Shown here: positions 58,587-64,000 of the stretch, in pieces
Position numbering within the stretch: the first letter of the stretch is position 1
Layout of the letters: each line of letters starts with the position of its first letter
NCBI GenBank assembly: GCA_013365365.1
Contig: JABVXU010000019.1
Span: forward strand, 1 to 64,000
Source of the DNA: Cruorifilaria tuberocauda
Taxonomy: Eukaryota > Nematoda > Chromadorea > Rhabditida > Onchocercidae
DNA length: 64,000 nucleotides
Direction: 5' to 3'
Program-made: the position numbers and the translations under genes
The notes under the pieces: generated by a model
Database searches by the model: none
What the model was told of the DNA's origin: nothing
Seen by the model: only the letters and a program-made list of their open reading frames with translations

Positions 58587-61500
58587 TTACCATCGATATA
58601 CCGAGTGCAGAGGTGGACGGTCACGGCCACGGCTTCTGGCACGCAAAGAAACTACTTCTGGATATGGCTCATACCGGACCGGATGTCTGAGAGGCATCGA
58701 CGATTGTGACATTCTTTCATACTCATTAAAATTTCGGTATCGTCTTGGGTTTCCACACCACTCCCCACCCACTTGCCTTCTTTTACGAAATCTGAAAACA
58801 ATTAAACTATGAGAAGTAAAAACCAAAATCCACTATATGATTTTAAAGAAAGTCTAGGACTTAAGTCCATTTTAAATTAACTGTTTAATTTGACTATAGT
58901 CGCCTTAGAAAGAGACTGACATTGAAATGAAAACTAACTGATTTGCAGGTGAAGGATAGTTGGACATACGATCGTCCATGTAAGCTCCTGCCGGAGCCCA
59001 GCAAGATGACTGATATGACCTGTTACGTGAATCTATTGGGTATGCTTCCAAAAGCGGTCTAGGACTATGACCGATGCCATGTTCTATCATTCTTCGTCCA
59101 GCATCACCTAATACCTGTCGTGGTATTTCACGCGAAAAACCTATTTGAGGTCGGTAGGACTGAAATTGAAAAGTATTTTCATACATAAATTGCGCAAAAT
59201 AGATTAAATGATAACGACAGGATGTTTTGAAAAGATTTCATTAGAATAAATTCGTACAAAGCTGTTTCTACCAATTGTCTGACTCACTTCTCTGCAATCA
59301 AGATTCATGTCTCTCAAAGTTCGTGGCACATCGACAGCTCCCGGTAAACGTTTTGCAGGAAATATATGTCCTTTTTCAAACTGCGGATCTTTGTAAATCA
59401 TCATAATAGCTTTATTTTTCTAAAAATTATTGACATTTTGCGGAGTAAGGAACGTATGATTCCTATGTACGAAGACAAACGGTTGAAATATGAAAACTAA
59501 AGGACTTCATCAATCCAGGAAAGTATAACTCACAACTATATCAACGAATTCGCCAATTGAAAGTGGTGATTTATAATTTTGTCCTTTCGTTATAGCTTTT
59601 GCATCTATACCAACAGTACCGGCTATTCCAAATGTCAATGTAGTATCAATTGCTAACGCGATTGAATCTGGAATTTAGAAAAAAATCACCTATCGCCTCC
59701 ATCATACCTTTTATAGATAGTTTTAAAATTTTTTGGTTTTCTTCTTAGGAAAAGAAGAAAACTTTCTTCTTTAAAGCTATTTCAGAAATAATGTATAAAT
59801 TTGAAAACGTCGCTTTTACATTCCTGTCTTATTGAAATCTCACTGTAAGAACGTCGAAGTTCACTACATGGACAAATTGAATATATGTACCTTCTTTGCC
59901 ATTTTCGTATAGCTCTTCCGCGAATTTGTAAAAGGGATGTGAAGGTCCAACAAATAACCGATCAGGACCTCTAGAATTTCTCTCCTTTTCAAAAGCGTCT
60001 AATTCATCTTCCATCTTCAAAGTATTATCAATTTTCATAAAACCACAACATTAGCACCAGTAGAAATGAGTAACTAAATAGGCAAGGTCCTAATCAAACT
60101 TAAAAACCACACCAATTTAAAATTAAATTAAGCTAATCCTGAGCATCATGTTGCTGAAGATCCAAATACTTCTGGTTCTAATAAAAATGTACACCCATTC
60201 TCTCCAGTGTTCGCTTTTTTCTTCATAAGAAATTGAAACCGTAATTTCGTAATTTAATCCGTAATTTCGATTTTATTGAATAACAAAATCCTTAAATTCA
60301 AGGCAAAGATTTTAATAATTTGTTGATAAGTGGCAAAAAAAGACCGGTTTTAGAACTTCTAGAAGTCGTTTTTCATCCACAAAAGGTAGTAATGCAACTC
60401 CTTGCCAAGCACATTTTTTGCCATTTAAATCAATAACAAAATTGTCAGGATAAAAGTCGATTATTGGAGAAACAGGCGATATCATCAATTCCTGCCAAGC
60501 TTTTGGTAGATGCATTCTAAACATGATCTTAAGAGATTCGAATTTTTCCTGTCTTTCGCTAGATATAAATCAAAATCAATAATCATTTCGCCAATCGCTG
60601 ATTTGCATTAAAGAAATATTTGCCACGAATGAATACACGATAACTGAATGTAATGAGAGTGAATAAGAATTTGCTGCAGCATTTATTATCTTTAACTCTT
60701 CTTGAAAATTAAAGACTTTATGCCGACAGTTTCATTTTCATGTCTCTAACTTTTCTTCATTTAAACAGATCTCTATTTTCCTATTAGAGATACCTGCTTG
60801 CGGCTGGAAAGACACCCATGAGCTGCTGTAGTGGCTTAAAAGGTTCAGTGTATGCACTGAAATCAGGTTTGAACTGAGAAACTGCATCAAAGTCTGATGC
60901 GAATGGAGCGTAATGAAATGGATAGTACCAGTCCCAACTCGCGCAACCCTGGAACTTTGAAAATTTGAAAACCCAAACTTCATTATTTATTAAAAATACA
61001 AATACCTTAATACCACTACCTGATAATAATATCGCAATACCCAGCAAAGTCCTTCTACATATGCCAGAGCAACCTTCCTTCTGAATACAATATCCTTGCC
61101 ATCTACTTGGAATTTACTTTTATAATACCGATCTTTCCATCCATCTTCCCATAATCTCACTTCGTCAAAGGCTTCATCATCTGAGCTGGAATCATTTTTC
61201 TGAAAAATTTATACGAAGTATTATATAAAATACATAAAATATTTAAAACGCAAATTGCCTAATCCATTTTTATAAAATTGCAGAATTCAGCAATGAAAAA
61301 AAGAAAAAATACCAACTAGTTCGTGTTTGCGATCATTGCCTTCTCCTACATTGGCAGTAGCGACACATAAAGAAACATTATTCATTGTCTGAGCGTGCAT
61401 TGCTTCAATGAAATTAACCGCCTGAAGATACCGCGTTATAGATAAATATCAGTGTACATAAAAAATTACAAAAACCAATAAAGACTGATCCTCCTACGTA

Positions 61501-64000
61501 TTAAATTCGAAGTAACCAGCCTTACTACCAATCGAAGTTAAAATAAAAAAATATCTTTATTACCTCCAATCGAGCAGTACATGCCATTGTCCTCGTATTG
61601 GATCCACTGAGATACATTGGTCCATTATTAATATGTGGTGCGAGAAGAGAATTTCGTGATGGAATATATGATGGTGTCGTTAGGGCTCGTTCACGTCGTC
61701 TCTTTTCTTTATTTTTTCTTTTGAAAAGTTGCTCCCTTTCCTCAATAATATTGATTTTAAAACAAAAAAACTGAAGTTAAAAAAAAGAGTAGTAAAACAA
61801 AAGGAGTTCTATCACGTTTTCAAAAGAGTAATAATAATATCAAGCTTGACTATGTTTGGCTGATGAACAATGAAAAAGCTAAGCTTCATAAAAATGGTAA
61901 CTAACCTGCCTCGATTTGAATATTTCATCTTCTACTTCACCCAATTTATCAAGTATGATTTGAGCCCTCTTAATATCAACGATACCGGAATCAGTGAGGT
62001 GCCTAGAAAGATGTAAGAAAGAAATAAGGAATGATAATAACGGATAACTAGGTATGAAAATCCATCATTTTAATTTTCGGGATAATAATGGCAAAAATTA
62101 TAGAAGAAATACGTTTTGAGGCTCATGAAGGAGAAATATTCGACTTCTAATCTTCAGCAGATAAACGTAAAAGATAGAAATAATACCCTTTCATTTTGCA
62201 CACCATATCTTTGTACAGTTTTACAAGTCTATCAATAGCATTTTCTCGAATTTCTAATGAAGGTAAATGAGGTAAAAAATCGTTGCCAACAAAAAAACAC
62301 ATGAATACCTGAAGAAATAAAAATATTTTTCTACCAAAGACCATTTAAAATCAAAATTTAAAGAACATGAAGTATCACTGTCATTAATAAATGTTACGAA
62401 TTTCATTTTTAAAATCAAATTTCTTGGAATTTTTGATCCCACCTACTCCATTTAGGGCAGCGTGCTGTTTAATGTCTTAAGTAATCCAGTTAAAAATCTG
62501 ACCCAATCATCGATGGCTCGTTCTAGGTCAAAAGGAATGGAAGAATTGGGTATGTGAAGTTCACGTTCAAGGTATTCACGGAGTACAGGTAGGCGAACAA
62601 ATATAAAATTTGTTTCCTTTTGCAACGGAGATGATTGATATTCTGAATCGTCGTCATGCGCTAATCTAAAATTTCGAACTTTTAATAATATGATCTAAGC
62701 AAAAATAAAACTAATTGGTTAATTTTTCAATTGAATCCCTAGCTAAAATATCTCAAAGAAAAATCACCCTTTACAGTCATTTAAGTCATGACCATATTGA
62801 CCACAAATGTCACACGGTCTCTGCTGATTCGGCACAAATTCTTCTCTTATAATATTGAAATTAGGCTCATGAGTAGCCAATCCCAACATTATCAAGTCTG
62901 CGTCCGCTCCACACAAGCAATGGACAGTATTGGGATCATGAGACGGAGATGCTCGTTGTCGTCGTATAAAATCCATAATTTTGTGCTCACCTTCTCCTGG
63001 CACATTAGCATCTGATAAGATGACCTTAAATTTAATCATTTAATCTGCTAAAAAATAGAAAATAACATCTTTTATTTAAAAAATTTCTTGTTATATAGTA
63101 AATTCAAATACTTCACAATTTCGGAAAAAAAGAGATTACGACAAACCTTACCACAATTTTTTCCCAACCTGGATCACTGTTCAGTCGCTGATGGACATAA
63201 TAACGAAGAGCGATAGCTAACCTGCAAGATAATGTTCGAAATAAATTTAAAAAATTCTAACAAAAATATATGATTGCTAAAAAAACTGCCCGCAAATTAA
63301 CAACTTTGGGTGGACTTACCGCGCCATGAAAGGTGTACCCGGTGTTATGCAATTACTGTCGAAATGCTCATTCTTCTTTTCTGGAGGTAATGGATAACCT
63401 TCACTTTCTAATCGTGACCTTGTTTCCGCAATTTGCTCAACCTTTTCGATAGCTTCTTTGGAGGCGCGAAAACGTCGGATACGCTGTTGGTTCATCTGAA
63501 ACAGAAACTTTTTGCTAGATTGTGAAAAAGATATGCTTTACATTATAAATTTTTTTAATTTAATTAAACTTGAAATATTGAAAAACCATGCCTATAGCGT
63601 CTGAAAATTTTATATAAATTAGTGTTTTCAAACAACTACGAAATGTCACATATACTCTGTCGCATAAACAGTAACCTTCGCTCTTGGGGCCACACCATCA
63701 ATTGCCATATAGAGAAGTTTGCGAGGACGAACGATTGCAAACAACCGATCTATATATTCGAAAATTAGTGTCTGAAAAGAGCTACATGTAATCGAAGAAA
63801 AAAATTAATAATAATTGGGCTCGTCTAATAAAAGCTAAAATAAGATATATAGATGTAGAACATTATTAACTATGAGCAGAAGAAGAAGGCAATCTCATCT
63901 AAAACACTAACAAACATCTCCTCTTCTGTTTTCGGGGAGGGTCGATCTTCTGGATGAGTACACGGATGAATAATACCATTCATATCCAGATATAAGTTGT
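58587..64000 (-). CDS. xrn-2: XRN2 5'-3' exoribonuclease (N-terminus outside window)
   Basis: XRN2 is the nuclear 5'-3' exonuclease that degrades uncapped RNA, drives torpedo transcription termination, trims rRNA and snoRNA and, in nematodes, turns over microRNAs. Exons, 5' to 3' on the minus strand: 64000-63912 (partial), 63771-63676, 63495-63320, 63221-63152, 63024-62768, 62665-62503, 62308-62187, 62002-61906, 61740-61564, 61421-61317, 61199-61020, 60948-60794, 60516-60345, 60014-59891, 59667-59534, 59419-59288, 59159-58939, 58791-58587. These give about 890 codons, so about 50 N-terminal residues are missing. Family motifs are [76 protein letters not shown], a CCHC zinc knuckle, [20 protein letters not shown] and [19 protein letters not shown]. 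The acidic catalytic residues in LDMNG, GEGEH and ADADL are intact. The C-terminus is Arg/Pro-rich and ends HSVYRW. It is separated from BIRC6 by 629 nt, tail to tail. Confidence 0.96.
62773..62814 (-). other. xrn-2: CCHC zinc knuckle of XRN2
   Basis: [14 protein letters not shown] fits C-x2-C-x4-H-x4-C. It lies directly after the GADADL nuclease motif, the position of the zinc knuckle in metazoan XRN2. It is absent from XRN1, so it helps assign this gene to XRN2. Confidence 0.9.

Noticed and set aside
58570..58812. Plus-strand open frames at the right-hand spacer edge
   Set aside because: Antisense shadows of the Arg/Pro-rich last exon of XRN2.

Overview
The window is eukaryotic, AT-rich (roughly 70% A+T by eye) and carries three multi-exon protein-coding genes. 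Short exons are separated by mostly 50-500 nt introns with TTTTCAG/TTTTTAG/TTTGTAG-type acceptors. The first gene reads like a nematode junctophilin. Together these suggest a parasitic nematode, most likely a clade III (spirurid/filarial) worm. The clade is inferred from style, because no rRNA, mitochondrial or spliced-leader gene lies in the window.

Layout. 1-4397: non-coding, with three GT/CA microsatellite patches and a short GC-richer island. 4435 to about 12.0 kb, plus strand: a junctophilin (jph-1-like) with eight MORN repeats split 6+2 and one unusually large Q/S/H-rich exon. About 12.4-16.3 kb: a non-coding spacer containing two E2F-like motifs. 16305-57957, plus strand: a complete BIRC6/BRUCE orthologue that I resolved into about 110 exons and about 5,300 codons. 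It has a BIR domain near the N-terminus and a UBC (E2) domain at the C-terminus. 57958-58586: the shared 3' spacer. 58587-64000, minus strand: XRN2, complete at the C-terminus and running off the right edge. It faces BIRC6 tail to tail, and its first ~50 residues lie outside the window.

The genes do not form an operon: two are on the plus strand about 4 kb apart and the third is convergent. Their roles are separate: ER-plasma membrane junctions in excitable cells, a giant E2/E3 ubiquitin ligase that restrains apoptosis, and nuclear 5'-3' RNA decay and transcription termination.

The most notable point is the full-length BIRC6. To my knowledge C. elegans has no full-length orthologue, only the small BIR proteins BIR-1 and BIR-2. 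Other points are a 59-bp near-perfect direct repeat in two junctophilin introns, a 23-nt exact repeat between two BIRC6 exons giving the same peptide, a GC-AG intron, an in-frame 132-nt intron and a start-overlapping uORF. Exon boundaries were worked out by hand from splice signals, reading phase and recalled protein families. A handful of junctions, named in the entries, remain uncertain.
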